Shown: piece by piece, positions 10,985-41,492 of the stretch
Layout of the letters: the number at the start of each line of letters is the position of its first letter
Numbering within the stretch: the first letter of the stretch is position 1
Source of the DNA: Lamellibrachia satsuma
Lineage: Eukaryota; Annelida; Polychaeta; Sabellida; Siboglinidae
Direction: 5' to 3'
Length of the DNA: 64,000 nt
Assembly: GCA_033239005.1 (NCBI GenBank)
Contig: BSQZ01000071.1
Span: 1,546,852 to 1,610,851, forward strand
Translations under genes and position numbers: made by a program
The notes under the pieces: generated by a model
Told to the model about the DNA's origin: nothing
Database searches by the model: none
Seen by the model: only the letters and a program-made list of their open reading frames with translations

Positions 10985-12615
10985 TACTCGACAGGCCCAC
11001 CCTTCCAGCACAGACACCACTCGCCATACCCACCCTTCCAGCACAGACACCACTCGCCAGACCCACCCTTCAAGCACAGACACCACTTGCCATATCCACC
11101 CTTCCAGCACAGACACCACTCCCACCCTTCCAGCACAGACACCACTCGCCATACCCACCCTTCCAGCACAGACACCACTCGCCAGACCCACCCTTCAAGC
11201 ACAGACACCACTCGCCATATCCACCCTTCCAGCACAGACACCACTCGCCATACCCACCTCTCCAGCACAGACACCACTCGTCATACCCATCCTTCCAGCA
11301 CAGACACCACTCGCCATACCCACCCTTCCAGCATAGACACCACTCGCTATACCCATCCTTCCAGCACAGACACCACTCGCCATACCCACCTTAACAGCAC
11401 AGACACCACTCGCCATACCCACCCTTCCAGCACAGACACCACTCGCTATACCCATCCTTCCAGCCCAGACACCACTCGCCATACCCACCCTTCCAGCACA
11501 GACACCACTCGCCAGACCCACCCTTCCAACACAGAAACCACTCGCCAGGCCAAACCTTCCAGCACAGACGCCACTCGCCAGACCCACCCTTCCAGCTCAG
11601 ACACCACTCGCCATACCCACCCTTCCAGCGCAGACACCACTCACCAGACCCACCCTTCCAGCAAAGACTCCACTCTCTATGCCCATCCTTCCAGAACAGA
11701 CACCACTCGCCAGACCCACCCTTCCAGAACAGACACCACTCGCCAGACCCACCCTTCCAGCACAGACACTAATCGCGAGGCCCAACCTTCCAGCACAGAC
11801 GCCACTCGCCAGACCCACCTTTCCAGCTCAGACACCACTCGCCATACCCACCCTTCCAGCGCAGACACCACTCGCCTGACCCACTATTCCAGCACAGACA
11901 CCACTCTCTATACCCATCCTTCCAGCACAGACACCACTCGCAATACCCACCCTTCCAGCACAGACGCCACTCGCCAGACCCACCCTTCCAGCACAGACAC
12001 CACTCGCCATACCCACCCTTCCAGCACAGACACAACTCGCTATACCCATCCTTCCAGCACAGACACCACTCGCCATACTCACCCTTCTAGCACAGACACC
12101 ACTCGCCATACCCATCCTTCCAGCCCATATGTCACTCATGATTGGACCTGCCAACACTGCAAGCGTGCCTTCCGCTCCAACACAGACACCACTCGCTATA
12201 CGCACCCTTCCGTTCCATATGTCACTCATCATTGGACTTGCCAGCACTGCAAGCGTGCCTTCCGCTCAAGCTCTAACACCACTCGCCATACCCACCCTTC
12301 CAGCCCATATGTCACTCATCACTGGACCTCTTAGCACTGCAAGCGTGCCTTCCGCTCTAACACAGACACCACTCGCCATACCCACCCTTCCAGTACAGAC
12401 ACCACTCGCTATACCCATCCTTCCAGCACATACACCACTCGCCATACCCACCCTTCTAGCACAGACACCACTCGCCATACCCATCCTTCCAGCCCATATG
12501 TCACTCAGCACTGAACCAGCCAGCACTACAAGCGTGCCTTCCGCTCCAACACAGACACCACTCGCCATACCCACCCTTCTAGCCCATATGTCACTCATCA
12601 TTGGACCTGCCAGCA
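10985..12615. repeat. 33-bp minisatellite, array 2, with finger-like inserts
   Basis: Roughly 45 copies of the same 33-bp unit as array 1, giving a 415-codon plus-strand frame from 11,087 to 12,334. From about 12,120 onward the array is punctuated by longer modules containing V-T-H-H-W-T-C-Q-H-C-K-R-A-F-R-S (12,129, 12,218, 12,308, 12,500, 12,585). Coding potential is doubtful because most frames on both strands are open. Confidence 0.9.
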
Positions 12616-12990
12616 CTTCACTTTTGTTTAATCAAAAAAGTGATAGTCTTTTTGACATATACTTTGAATTGATTGGCCTGTTAGCCAAAGACTGCATAGT
12701 TACATTGTTATGTAAATTTATGTTGTAGAACTATGCGAAATTACAGTCACATCGAATTTTACATGTATATTTTGTACAATCCTGAGCATGTCGGTAACCT
12801 AGTTTCTTTGGGCTTGACTCACAATACAGGACAGACTGAGCTGAGCTTTGGAATAATCTCATAGAAACAGTAGTGCAGATCTATTAACTCGTTTAAAAAC
12901 GCCTGGAACAATTCTGGTCTAACCAGGCGATGTTATATGATTATGAAGCACCATTATTACTGACAACTGGAACTCGAACTTCTGAACTAT
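12615..12990 (+). mobile_element. LINE 3'-end fragment (copy 2)
   Basis: Duplicate of 6,540-6,840 next to the second minisatellite. Reads S-I-N-S-F-K-N-A-W-N-N-S-G-L near 12,880-12,930. Confidence 0.6.
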
Positions 12991-13084
12991 TGTTAGATTC
13001 TTAAAACAGACGAAGATCTGATCATTGTGGAGCCAAGTGGATCCTGCGATCAGAACTATCCTATGGTACCCTAAGGTACTAAGT

Positions 13085-14450
13085 ACAGACAGACACGCAT
13101 CACAATACTTATGTCACACCGCTGTGCACTGCTGTGCCTAAGAATGTGAGTGCACACGACGTTGCCACGCTTCACCACAACACACACGGAAGATCGTCAT
13201 GCTTGATAATTGCACCAGTGTATTGCGAGGTGACCCACAGACTACAGCGGCACAGCTATGACATTCAACTCACGGTATGCGTTGTATATTTCACCTGTTG
13301 TGGGCAGCCACAAAACACAACGACCGGCGATACATTACAGGGGCTGCGTTTTTTTTTACCACAAACTACCTCTTCATTCCAGCACTAAATCAACTTATTT
13401 GGGAAACATTGTACTAAGCTGTAACAAATTAGCAACGTTTCACTTTCTCACAATCCCACATCAGATGCCACGATAGGTGAGTGAAATCGGACAATGAGTA
13501 ACCAAACTGGTTGAGGCTTTACAGGATCGTATGTAGTTACAAACCCCGAGGTGACGAATCGATTAGCCGTTGAGTAATACATACACTTACCGTTTATGTG
13601 AAGCAGCAAACCCTCGGTCTCTAAACACCGCTTATCGAGAGGAACGTTAAGCTGAACTCAGTGGCAACACTGCTGGCCGAGTGAACTACGGCCTTGCTTG
13701 TCATTGGACGAAACAACCAGGAAGTTTTAATAAGCGCGATCATTTGTTGAGGTTATTTACGGCGCGTGCACACACAAGGAAATCAACGCATAAATACGAA
13801 GACCTAGCAATAAACCACAGCAAGTGTAGCGGAATAAACCACAGCAAGTGTAGCTGAATAAACCACAGCAAGTGTAGCTGAATAAAAAGAGGCTCCAGTG
13901 TAGCAGTGCGCACGACCCACCTGCGTGTGGACATGCTCTGATGCAGGACCGACCGATGGCGCAGCTATAGGCAAATAACAACCACTATTTTGTTGTTTTA
14001 GGCTTCTTAGGCATTTTACTAGGACCGGGAGACAACATTGGGAACTGCCCTACTCTTCCGGCCACTGAGCCCAGTCTCTGAGACGACAACCGTCTTGGCA
14101 TGTCGTTGCTGGTGGATCCAGTCTGACATCAAGGAGAAGCTTTCAGTGACTACAATGCCTTTGCACGCAAGTCACATGTCTCACACTTGGTCCCGCAGTC
14201 CGGCTAGGCATGGTGATGATCGTAAATTGTGGGCGTCTTTTCTTAGAGTGTGGGGATTATCTTCTTAACGGATTCTGGTCACCGTTTTCAGAGTGTGTAC
14301 GGGGATTATCTACATAGTATGTAGTGTGTATCTTAGTAGAAATTAGGGGGTGATTTGATTTCTAAGTGCTTCATTGTGTGTGTTAAGCTTCTCAATGTTT
14401 CGAGGGTTTCGCTTCATATTGTATGGTCTTCTCGTCCCGGTGTAGAGGGC
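13085..14450. repeat. Composite repeat, diverged copy
   Basis: Segments match the large composite at 43.1-44.0 and 48.2-49.0 kb, e.g. ATGCCACGATAGGTGAGTGA, GGACGAAACAACCAGGAAGT and the AGGGGGTGATTTG tail at 14,345. Within it, 13,800-13,885 holds three copies of a 27-bp unit (AATAAACCACAGCAAGTGTA). No gene recognised. Confidence 0.65.
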
Positions 14451-14460
14451 TTCTACAAAA

Positions 14461-14745
14461 GGTAAAGGCACGTTCTTATATAGCGTGATATCCAGTCATA
14501 GTGACTGCTGAAGGCGCTTTACCCTTCACCCTCTGACAAACCTGTTCATGCCAACATCATCTGAACTTCACTGGAAATCATTCAGCCACACGGTAATTAC
14601 TGCAAGAAGACTATTCGTTCACACATACACATATGTCTGTAGCCAGGTACTCAATTGTACAGCTGAATGAACTGTTAGGGGGTGAAGCGTAAAGCTATTT
14701 AAACAGTCTCAAGGACTGGACACCACGCTATGTAATAAGGTACAT
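14461..14745. mobile_element. SINE fragment with inverted tail
   Basis: 14,461-14,683 matches, in minus orientation, the body of the tRNA-derived SINE seen complete at 48,985-49,318 (GATATCCAGTC, CAGCCACACGGTAATTACTG, GTAGCCAGGTACTC). 14,684-14,745 then repeats the tail (GGGGTGAAGCGTAAAGC) in plus orientation, so two copies meet head-to-head. The tRNA-like head is missing. Confidence 0.6.
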
Positions 14746-14958
14746 ATGCATTATTCCTGTGTTTGATTCTCAGACGGATCCATCAAGCATTGGTCCGAAA
14801 TGTAAGAAATGGATGATCATTTTGACAAACGCCATAAATCATACAGATCCAGATTGAAACTAGCTTTGTTGTTAGAGATCGCAGGAAAATATGTCCATGG
14901 TAACTATCTTACTACAACCAACCACCAGTCGTTGCCCTCAACAACCATTCTCGTCAAC

Positions 14959-15065
14959 CAGGGGCATGGGCGTCTGCGGGGGGGGGCTGCAGCACTTGCC
15001 CCCTGTATCGGGATCGGAAATTTTTTTCGGACGTATATTCGTGAGGTCAAAGTATATGTTAACTT

Positions 15066-15128
<63 letters not shown>

Positions 15129-15871
15129 GACCCACTTTTGGTTGCTTCATCATGTCGGTTGATTGCGAGCATGACGCCTCGCGCGATTGATCTCCTGGTG
15201 AATGTGGCATGTTTTGATGTCAATAACAGAACCGACAGTTGGTAGCCAATACCATTATCAAGTCGTTTTTTTTTCCGAGAGAGCCTCCAAAGATACAGCC
15301 GTTTGGTAACTGTCCCCCTGCTATGTGAAACACGATGGACGACCAAGTACCAAAACATCAGAATCTTCACCAACCACTTCGAAGATATCCACACGCAACT
15401 ACTGCTACAACTTCTGGCAAGACCAGCCAAGATGCACACCAGTTGCAATGCGCATCTTGAACGTCGACATTCTTGTTGTGCTGGTTATCATGGCAAAATA
15501 TTCAGCGATGTTGGAGCCAGTGACACAATTTTTGCAAGCTGTTCAACTTGATATCCTGAAGGTTCACGACCACATCCACCAGCTGGTGATCATATTTTTA
15601 ACACACAGAAGAGAAGCCGAAGTACACTTTAATGGGGATATAATGGTGCACCGACAGAAGATGGACAGAAACGATGCCATCACCAAGAACGTGATTGACC
15701 GCTTTGGGTCTGGAAGGCGTCGCGTGCAGTTTGTATTCAGCCAGTAACTGGAAAAGTACATTTCTTATGTACAATGCTTGGATACATGGTGTATGCCTTA
15801 CTATGCCGATGCTTTACTGTGTAACCAAAATTCTTGCCCCTCCCTGGAAAAAATTCCTGCGGACGCCCCTG
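14959..15871 (+). mobile_element. hAT-like DNA transposon remnant
   Basis: Both ends carry a matching inverted start, CAGGGGC...GTC...GC, at 14,959 and, reversed, ending at 15,871. Inside, plus frames read V-P-L-L-C-E-T-R-W-T-T-K-Y, then M-A-K-Y-S-A-M-L-E-P-V-T-Q-F-L-Q and K-V-H-D-H-I-H-Q-L, then T-H-R-R-E-A-E-V-H-F. These are signatures of hAT/ZMYM-type transposases (C-x-T-R-W box and the helical region after it). The catalytic core and dimerisation ends are missing, frames are broken and a (TA)n sits at 15,072-15,125. No convincing 8-bp target duplication is visible. Confidence 0.65.
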
Positions 15872-16189
15872 ACCAGGAGTAGTAGTAGCACTACAGAACT
15901 ACTGGCAGATAAACCCGCTGAAACGTGGATTTTTCAGACACGAGTGTGCAAGCTAGGCTCGACATGTGGCTTCATCGAACTTCTAGAACAGTCCCAAGGA
16001 CTGGATATCGCACTACATGAGAACGTGCCTTTATTTATTATTAAATCACGCTATGCAAAAGAAGCTGCGTAGCAAGGAACTGTCAGACCTAACTATGTCT
16101 CTTAATGACTTAATAAAAAAGGAAATGCTATATATCAACCAGGGGCAAAGACGATACGGTTATTAGTAAGGCAACAGTAAGGAGGGAGA

Positions 16190-18390
16190 TCATTTAGAAA
16201 GAGAAAAGGTAATTGAGCGGTGTGAATCACATCACAGGACAAAACGGCCATCATCATCACGATCCTTGGTCTCTTCAAGTTCCTCCAAATGCCATTCGAT
16301 CTAAATAATGCAGCGCAGTGTTTCCAGTGAAACGGGCGCCAATTGCTCAGTGATCTGGCGTTCGCTAATTTCATGTACATGGACGATGTGATCGGGGGCA
16401 GCGAGAACAAGGAGGATCACGTCAAAATCTTGTGCAGCCTCTTCAAGAGGCTGAAGGAAAATTACTCTTCCTGAACAAGAAGAAATGTCAACTTGGCCGG
16501 TCGTCCCTCACGTTTCTCGTTCACGTAGTTCATTCGCGAGGAACTTCAATTCCACCGGAACGAGTTGAAGCCATCAAAAGACTTCTAGTACCTAAAGCGC
16601 CAAAAGATCCCGAGCGCTTCCTGTGTATCTGCGCGTTTTTCCACCGGTCCGTTCGACAAGCGTCAGGAAAGACGGCGCCTCTCACTCAACTTAAGAACAT
16701 CTCCCGACAAAAGTAATTTGAGGAGGCTTGGCTTTCGGTAAATGATCGCGCATTTCCTGCTACCCAAGAAGCGATCGCAAACGCCACCTTTCTGGTTCAT
16801 CCACTACTGAATTTACTGAAAAAAATTGGTGTGGTGTATCTATTGTCGCGGTTGGGGCCGTCCTTGTACAATTCCTGCGGGGAATGTAGAAACTGTTAAG
16901 CTTTTGGAGTAAGCAGCGTAAGAAAGCGCAGCGCAACTACTCGACCACCTACAGAGAACTACTCGTAGTGTCCTATGCAGTAGATAAATTCCGCTCCTAC
17001 ATAGAAGGTCAACCGATCACCGTTAGGACGGACCATCAGCATCTCGTGGGTGCCATGACTAAAAAAGAAGATACGGATCTTCCATTCCCAAGACGCCATT
17101 TGCTCAAGATAGCACAATTTGTGGTCCAACTCCACTACACGAAGGGCAAGAGAAATAATGTGGCAGATGCGTTGTCACGCAATAAGCTGCAGCCGAAAGA
17201 ATCGATAAATTCAAACGTTTGTTCCTTCTCTATGTTACATGAAGCATCGCTGCCGGATGACTCGTTGCCAGAGGAAGCGATGCATGACGAGGAGATGGTC
17301 AATGACATGTTTTTGTTACGACTACAGCGACAGCGAGATTTACAGAGCAGGCAGCACTGGGCAACGGTGTTTGTTCCGGCGACTACAACCATTACAGCAG
17401 CCAGGCCTCAACAGTCACAGCACGATCTGACAGTGGAGACTTGCACTTCGAGTATGGCCATTGGGGTTGATGATTACACCTCGTCAGCCTTGGCATGCAA
17501 GGCCATTTTTACGGCGGATCCGTCAACCACTGTCACCGTGCCTACGCGCATTACAGCAATGGATCAAGCATCACAGCAGATCGTCGTCAAGGTTCAAGCC
17601 GGATTTGATTGAGTGTGCAGACAAAACACAAGTTTGGGCATACACCGGCGTCACGCTGGCGAGCGTATTAGTTCCGACGGCTTTGTAACGTGTCGTGTTC
17701 GACAATCTCCAATGTTTGGCACACCCAGGGATTAAGGCCGGCTTGGCACTCGTCAAACGTTCACATTGATGGCAAGGCAATGGGAAGGATGTCGCCAAAT
17801 GGACTAAATCATGCGAGACATGTCAAAAAGCGAAGGTCCAGGTGCATACGAAAATGCCGTTTGAAAGATTACCAGCACCGACCAGGCGATTCAGTCATAT
17901 CCACGTCGATCTCGTCGACGCACTGAACACATCGTTGCTTGAAAAACTCACTACACGCCGGTCTGCTTGGCAGGGCGAACTGGCTTGCCGAGTTATCGAG
18001 GGTGATGCTCGGATTGCGTGCTGCGACAAACCTTGACACCGGCGTCTCGCCAGTTGATTGTTCGAAGAGCCAACATTGACAATGCCTCAGTATTCGGCGT
18101 AGGCGAGTAGGCGTCGGCCATGGCGGCCCAAAGTTTCATAGAGAACCCGTGGCATGGGAAAGTTAAAATGCGCACACAGGTGCCGCAGGACCTTTGGACA
18201 GCAAAGAAAGTGCTGGTTCGTGTGGATAAAGTCCAACCTTCACTTGAACCGAAGTACACGGATCCCTTTCGGGTTGTGCGCCGTTGGGGCAAATGTTTTC
18301 GAATACGCTTCGTTGTATTAGAACGAGACGGTCACCAGTTGTCAAACAAGTCATGTTGCAGACCCGACGGACAATCGTGACATGACAAAT
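16190..18390 (+). mobile_element. Decayed Gypsy/Ty3-type pol (RT, RNase H, integrase)
   Basis: In order on the plus strand: a reverse transcriptase piece (K-T-A-I-I-T-I-L-G-L-F-K-F-L-Q-M-P-F then N-F-M-Y-M-D-D-V at about 16,370); a connection part K-K-C-Q-L-G-R-S-S-L-T-F-L; RNase H with Y-R-E-L-L-V-V-S-Y-A-V and T-D-H-Q-H-L (16,940-17,045) and N-V-A-D-A-L-S-R (17,155); an integrase zinc region A-H-P-G-I-K-A and C-E-T-C-Q-K-A-K (17,700-17,840) with H-V-D-L-V-D; and a C-terminal domain V-L-V-R-V-D-K-V-Q-P-S-L then D-P-F-R-V-V near 18,210-18,280. Stops and frameshifts separate these, so it is dead. LTRs were not found by eye. Confidence 0.85.
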
Positions 18391-18649
18391 GGGGAGAAAA
18401 CTAACAACAAACCCGAGGCTGAAGTGTTGGGTTCTACGTCCATAAGAACAGTGCGTCAAATAAACCGATTGTGGTTCGGGTTTGTAAATTGATTATCAAG
18501 AACGTGACATTCGTAACTGGCGCAGGATCAACAGTAGAGACTGTCAACAATTACAAACAATTGTACAGTTGATGTGTTGTTACAACGAGAGATCAGTGGA
18601 AAATAAAGGTTCACATTTAAACATGTCTTGTCCTTCCTTCTATACAATA

Positions 18650-19490
18650 GTGTATCCAATATTTAATTAGCAGAAGCTAAAAGCCTAGAATCTAACCTTG
18701 AGGTACGCCTGCTGAAGTATTAAGTATGTCTGATTTGGCATCCTCTTTTTCCACATACTGTTTTCTATCTGTTAAATAATTTCTAATTAAGCTTAATCCT
18801 ACTCCCTTTACATATAATATTCTAATGTTTCTAATAATATCGTATGATCCAATGTGTCGAATGCTTTGGAAAGGTCCAAGTAAATATGTACAGGTATTTC
18901 ATTTTTGTTCATTTGTGCAATTATTCTATCGGTTAATTCGAGAGCAGCAAATGCAGTGCTATATTCCGTTCTGAATCCATATTGGTTTTTGAACGCAAGA
19001 TTTTGTGTTTTAAAAAAGATATCTTGTTGGGCGTGAATTATATGTTCAATTACTTTTGAAATAACTGGTAAGAGGGATATTGCTATGTAATTGCCAAATT
19101 GGGCATTGTCACCTAAAAAATGGAATTACTTTGGCAATTTTAAGTGTGTCAGGGAAGTTACCCGTAATTAATATTTGGTTCGTAATTACTGTTAATGATT
19201 TTATTTTATCAGTGCCGGTTTCACTAATTTTAATAATCGTGAATAAATACCATCATACCCACAACTGGTTTTTGGGTGTATATTATGTATTGTTTTAGAA
19301 AATGTTTCTTCACCAATATGTTGAAAATGTAATGAATTGGTATTGGTCTCTTTCAAGTAGTATCTAAACGTGTTATTTAAGGGATTGCGTATTTGAACTT
19401 GGCTATTTTATAAAGGCATGTGTTTTTTCCTGCGCATTTAATTGATTCATCTACGATAATATAATTTATCTTTGGGTCAAAAGAAGGCCA
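18650..19490 (-). mobile_element. LINE reverse transcriptase fragment (minus strand)
   Basis: Reading down the minus strand: K-T-S-C-G-Y-D-G-I-Y-S-R-L-L-K, then P-D-T-L-K-I-A-K-V-I-P-F-F, then I-S-L-L-P-V-I-S-K-V-I-E, N-Q-Y-G-F-R, and I-Y-L-D-L-S-K-A-F-D-T-L-D. Together these are RT motifs 0-A of a jockey/I-like non-LTR element. A frameshift follows the A motif, then G-V-P-Q-G-like sequence appears near 18,700. It is a fossil whose open frames are too short to stand out. Confidence 0.8.
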
Positions 19491-19743
19491 CTGATTAAGT
19501 TTATGGTAAACGTCTGATGAGCGGTGAGATCTTCGTTTATGAAGATGGCTCATCTTTATTCACGATGTTATGCTGCTTGAGTTGGTTGCGTGCCTTGTAC
19601 ACCTTGTCCCGGACCGTAGAGCTCCGAAAACGCCCGGGGACGACCATTTAGGTCCAGCTTTGGGCCAAGGCGGTGGCTGCGCTGCAGCTGCGCCACTGCC
19701 AGTTTCATCTTCTCGTTGACTGTGGCGAACCACGAAACACCCA

Positions 19744-20198
<455 letters not shown>

Positions 20199-20218
20199 TT
20201 ACGACTATGTTATGGCAA

Positions 20219-20224
20219 TTTATT
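20219..20224 (-). promoter_or_regulatory. Candidate poly(A) signal, receptor B
   Basis: Minus-strand AATAAA inside sequence conserved with receptor C (AATATTGTATC...AATAAAT context). The C copy has AATAAA at the matching place, 53,679-53,684. Confidence 0.5.
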
Positions 20225-20337
20225 AATGTGATACAATATCTGGGATGCATTGAAATAGAAAACAGACATGTACCAGCTAGAATGCAGTAAACGACGCGGT
20301 TAAACATACATGTGATATAACAACTTTAATCCGATTT

Positions 20338-22382
20338 CACTACACATAATAAACGCATTGTGTTAGAGGTCCAATCCATGTTCACCATTAATATGTGCGA
20401 ATAATAAACACCGTATATACACACACGTGTATTATTACTGATAAGCAAGCTGCATAAATGGTAGAGTTAAGTATGCTACGTATAATAAAAATATAAACAA
20501 ATAGTTGACATACACATTTTATTTCTTGCAATCAATTATATATTGAGTAGTTACACATAAAATGAAAAAAAATGTAATCTCGCTTAATGACGGTTATTAA
20601 AACAAAAATAATACAACACGATGGAATTAGGATAATGATATTGATAACAATATAAATTCAAGTGCAATTTATAAACATCTTATAAACATATTGAGACAGC
20701 ATAATATCTATATCATCAATGCTAAGCAACACACTGTACATACCAATATATAATAATTCACTCGTCTGCTTTGATACAGTTTCGACATAGCTAACGCCGA
20801 ACCCTTAATTGCTACATGCACAATTCGAAGATATTGACATTTTAACGAAGTAGGGTCGGCCACATCGCCAGTTCCGTAGACGCTCTTACGTCAGTTAATT
20901 GCTTTGATTAATTATATATTGTTTTCGACAGGTTGTTTTGCCGTTCGTGGCGTACTACACATAACTCTCCAGCATCCTGCACAGCCGTCTCACACTGCAA
21001 CTCGATCAGGGACTCCGACCAGAGAGCCAGTGTGGATTCCGGAAAGAGCGTGGAACAGTAGACATGGTGTTCCCTGCACGGCAGCTTCAAGAGAAATGTC
21101 AGGAACAAAATGCCGACCTGTTCTCCACCTACGTCGATCTGATCAAGGCCTTCGACACTGTCAGGCAGTGAGGGCATGTGGAGGATCCTGTCCAAGTACG
21201 GCTGCCCATGGAAATTCATCGCCATGGTGAAACATTTCCATGATGACATGCATGCAAGGTTCCAAGACAACGACGAGACATCTGAGCCTTTCCCTGTCAC
21301 AAAAAGTGTGAAACAGGGCTGCGTCCTAGCACCGTCACTGTTCAGTCTAATGTTCTCCGCCATGCTGACGGATGCCTTTAGAAATGGTGACATTGGAATC
21401 GACATCAGATACCGAACGAACCGAAAGCTGTTCAACCTCAGGAGGCTTCAGGCAGACACCAAGGTAATGACAGACATCATCAGATATTTTCTGTTTGCTG
21501 ACGCCTGCGCCCTCAACGCTGGGTCAGAATCTGACCCCAAACAGATTGAAGTAATGCATCTACCAGCTCCAGGGATACCGCGCGTGGAGCCCAGTGTCAC
21601 AGCCAACGGCCAAAGACTGAACGTGGTGAACAGATTCACATATCTAGGCAGTACGCTGTCCCAGAACGTTGTCACCGACGACTAAGGATCGCAAAAGCCA
21701 GTGCAGGCTTCGGCGGACTAGGCGCCAAAGTTTGGAACTGAAAAGGCATTATTCTACAGACCAAGCTGAAGGTGTACAAGTCAATAGTTCTCCCCACGCT
21801 GCTTTACGCCTGTAAAACGTGGACAGTGTATCAACGTCACGTCAGGAAGCGAATCACTTCCACACAACCAGCCTCAGAAGACTCCTCAACATCTGCAGGA
21901 CAAGAACCCGGACACTGAGGTCTTTGCTCAGTCAGGCCTATCTAACATCCACACCATCCTCGTGCAGTCTCCGTTACGATGGGCAGGTCATGTAGCTCGC
22001 ATGCCAGTCCACCGGCTGCCGAAAAGACTCTTCTACGGGGAGCTACAAGAAGGAAAGTGCACACAAGAGGACAAAGAAAAAACGTTTCAAGGACACTCTG
22101 AAGATCTCCTTGAAAGCGTTTGTGAGGCTAACAGAACAACTGATGCAGCAGAACAACCGAGGCAAGCCAGAAAGTTAAAAGCCAACGACCCCTGACACCA
22201 CATGCGGCTTCCTTCCCCTGAGAATCTTCCAGGCGCAGATAGACCTCTTCAGCCACCTACGTACTCACATATCAATCTAGCCCCCTCAACCCCCGGATGA
22301 CTGAAGTGGTCCCCATCGCTTCACGATGGACGAATGACACATGCATAGGACGTTGCACATTACACATCGTTTGTATTATAAG
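20338..22382. mobile_element. About 2-kb insertion in the receptor B 3' region
   Basis: Sequence on the left (to CTTTAATCCGATTTCA) and on the right (ATAAAGCATTGAGTG) is contiguous in receptor C near 53,795-53,815, so this block was inserted in B or lost in C. 20,340-20,900 is AT-rich with nothing recognised; the rest is the LINE fragment listed next. Confidence 0.7.
20930..22310 (+). mobile_element. LINE reverse transcriptase fragment
   Basis: Plus-strand reading with breaks: S-Q-C-G-F-R-K-E-R-G-T-V-D-M-V-F, then T-Y-V-D-L-I-K-A-F-D-T-V, then S-V-K-Q-G-C-V-L-A-P-S-L-F-S, F-L-F-A-D-A-C-A-L-N, and at 21,962 L-R-W-A-G-H-V-A-R-M with L-P-K-R-L-F-Y-G-E-L. These are RT motifs A to D and the C-terminal region of a non-LTR element. 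The catalytic F-A-D-D box reads F-A-D-A. Several stops; inactive. Confidence 0.85.
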
Positions 22383-22652
22383 TCATAAAGCATTGAGTGG
22401 ACGCATTAGTTGTTGCTGTCCTCTTTATCCATGAAGTCCGGGTGATGGCATAAACAACAGTTAGTGATTAGTAATACGTTTTAGCTGCACGCAGTCCGTC
22501 GTTTATAATGCCAGTGGGGAATCAAGGATGGGTTCTTGCGGTTTGTCCTGCATCCTTTCTTGAAAAAAACACGCAGCTCAGCTGATATTCGCAGTGTTCG
22601 AAAGCATAAGACAATTATATTCTTGCGAACACCTACTTTGTAGTAACATTGC

Positions 22653-39655
<17,003 letters not shown>

Positions 39656-39726
39656 TGCTTCTTTTCTGCATGAAAAACATTCAGCATTGTATACATGTAT
39701 GTATGTATATATGCATATGTATATGC

Positions 39727-39944
<218 letters not shown>

Positions 39945-40217
39945 CACTAAATATATTAATGAGCTTGATTGTTGCAACGCATAGCAGTACTTGATTAGTC
40001 GACAGAAGGCGACTGTGTTTGTGCTTTTCACTTTACATAAGTTATCATTCACTACCGTCTGCCCAGATCTGCGCGGCGTGACTCACTAAAGAGGCTATCC
40101 CTCGTAACTACACATCGGCCTTGATGCAGCCGCACGCACCTGATTCATAGTCCCGCATTCTTCGGAACAACGGGGAACGAACTTTCTTCCTGTCACACAC
40201 TAACGTCAAACTAACAC

Positions 40218-40230
40218 ATTTCTCTCTCTT

Positions 40231-40268
<38 letters not shown>

Positions 40269-40315
40269 ACGCCATCTCTCCCTCCCCCCTCTCTCTCTCT
40301 CTTTCACTCCATCTC

Positions 40316-40365
<50 letters not shown>

Positions 40366-40605
40366 TTTCACTCCACCTCTCTCTCTCTCTCTCTTTCACT
40401 ACATCTCTCCCTCTCTCTCTCTCTCGCTCTTTCTCTGTCTCTCTCTCTCTCTATCTCTGTCTCTCTCTCCCTCTCTTTCTTTCACTCCATCTCTCTCTTT
40501 CTCTCTCTCTCTCTATCTATCTCTCTCTCTCTTTCACTCCATCTCTCCCCCCCTCTCTCTCTCTCTCTGCCTGTCTGTCTCTCTTTCTCTCTCTCTATGT
40601 ATCTC

Positions 40606-40682
<77 letters not shown>

Positions 40683-40685
40683 CTC
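40218..40685. repeat. Imperfect (CT)n tract
   Basis: About 460 bases of CT broken by repeated TTTCACTCCATCTCTC phrases, so a higher-order pattern overlies the dinucleotide. Confidence 0.95.
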
Positions 40686-41142
40686 TAGTTCGCAACGTCG
40701 ACGCATTCACTCAATTTAGTTAGCGTCTCGTTTTCAAGTATTTCTCGTTCGCGTAAACGTCGAAGCGAATATCGACGATTCTTCCCCCTAGATCCGCCCA
40801 TGTGCCTATTACGCCACGCGATAAACTGTTCCTAAATTATTGAATTAGACTCTGTGAGAACACTGTTGGGCGTGAGAATCACGGCCCACTATCACAAAGG
40901 AAGGTCAACCATGGAAACGAAGTCGCCTGCAATTGGACGACTCAACCAGGAAGTTTGATGTACGAAATTACTTGGTGAGGTCATTCTCTTTCAAAATGCG
41001 AAAGTGGGTTAACAGAGCAATGGATCAGTACGTGTAGAGGGGACCTAGCAATAAATGACGACAAACCTATTAAGCAGAATGGACTAGTGCCAACAAATTA
41101 GTTATTGATTAACCAATGATGAAACTGTTAGACGATCAAACA
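40686..41142. other. Intergenic, nothing coding recognised
   Basis: Unique-looking sequence. The words CAACCAGGAAGTTT and GGACGACTCAACC weakly recall the composite repeat near 13.7 kb. Confidence 0.4.

Positions 41143-41492
<350 letters not shown>

Noticed and set aside
11087..12334. 415-codon frame T-H-P-S-S-T-D-T-T-R repeated, as a host gene
   Set aside because: The 33-bp unit keeps most frames open, no start context, splice sites or unique ends are seen, and the neighbouring finger looks LINE-derived. Kept as a repeat and as a finding.
16190..18390. Functional LTR retrotransposon
   Set aside because: Stops and frameshifts break RT, RNase H and integrase, and no LTRs were found by eye.
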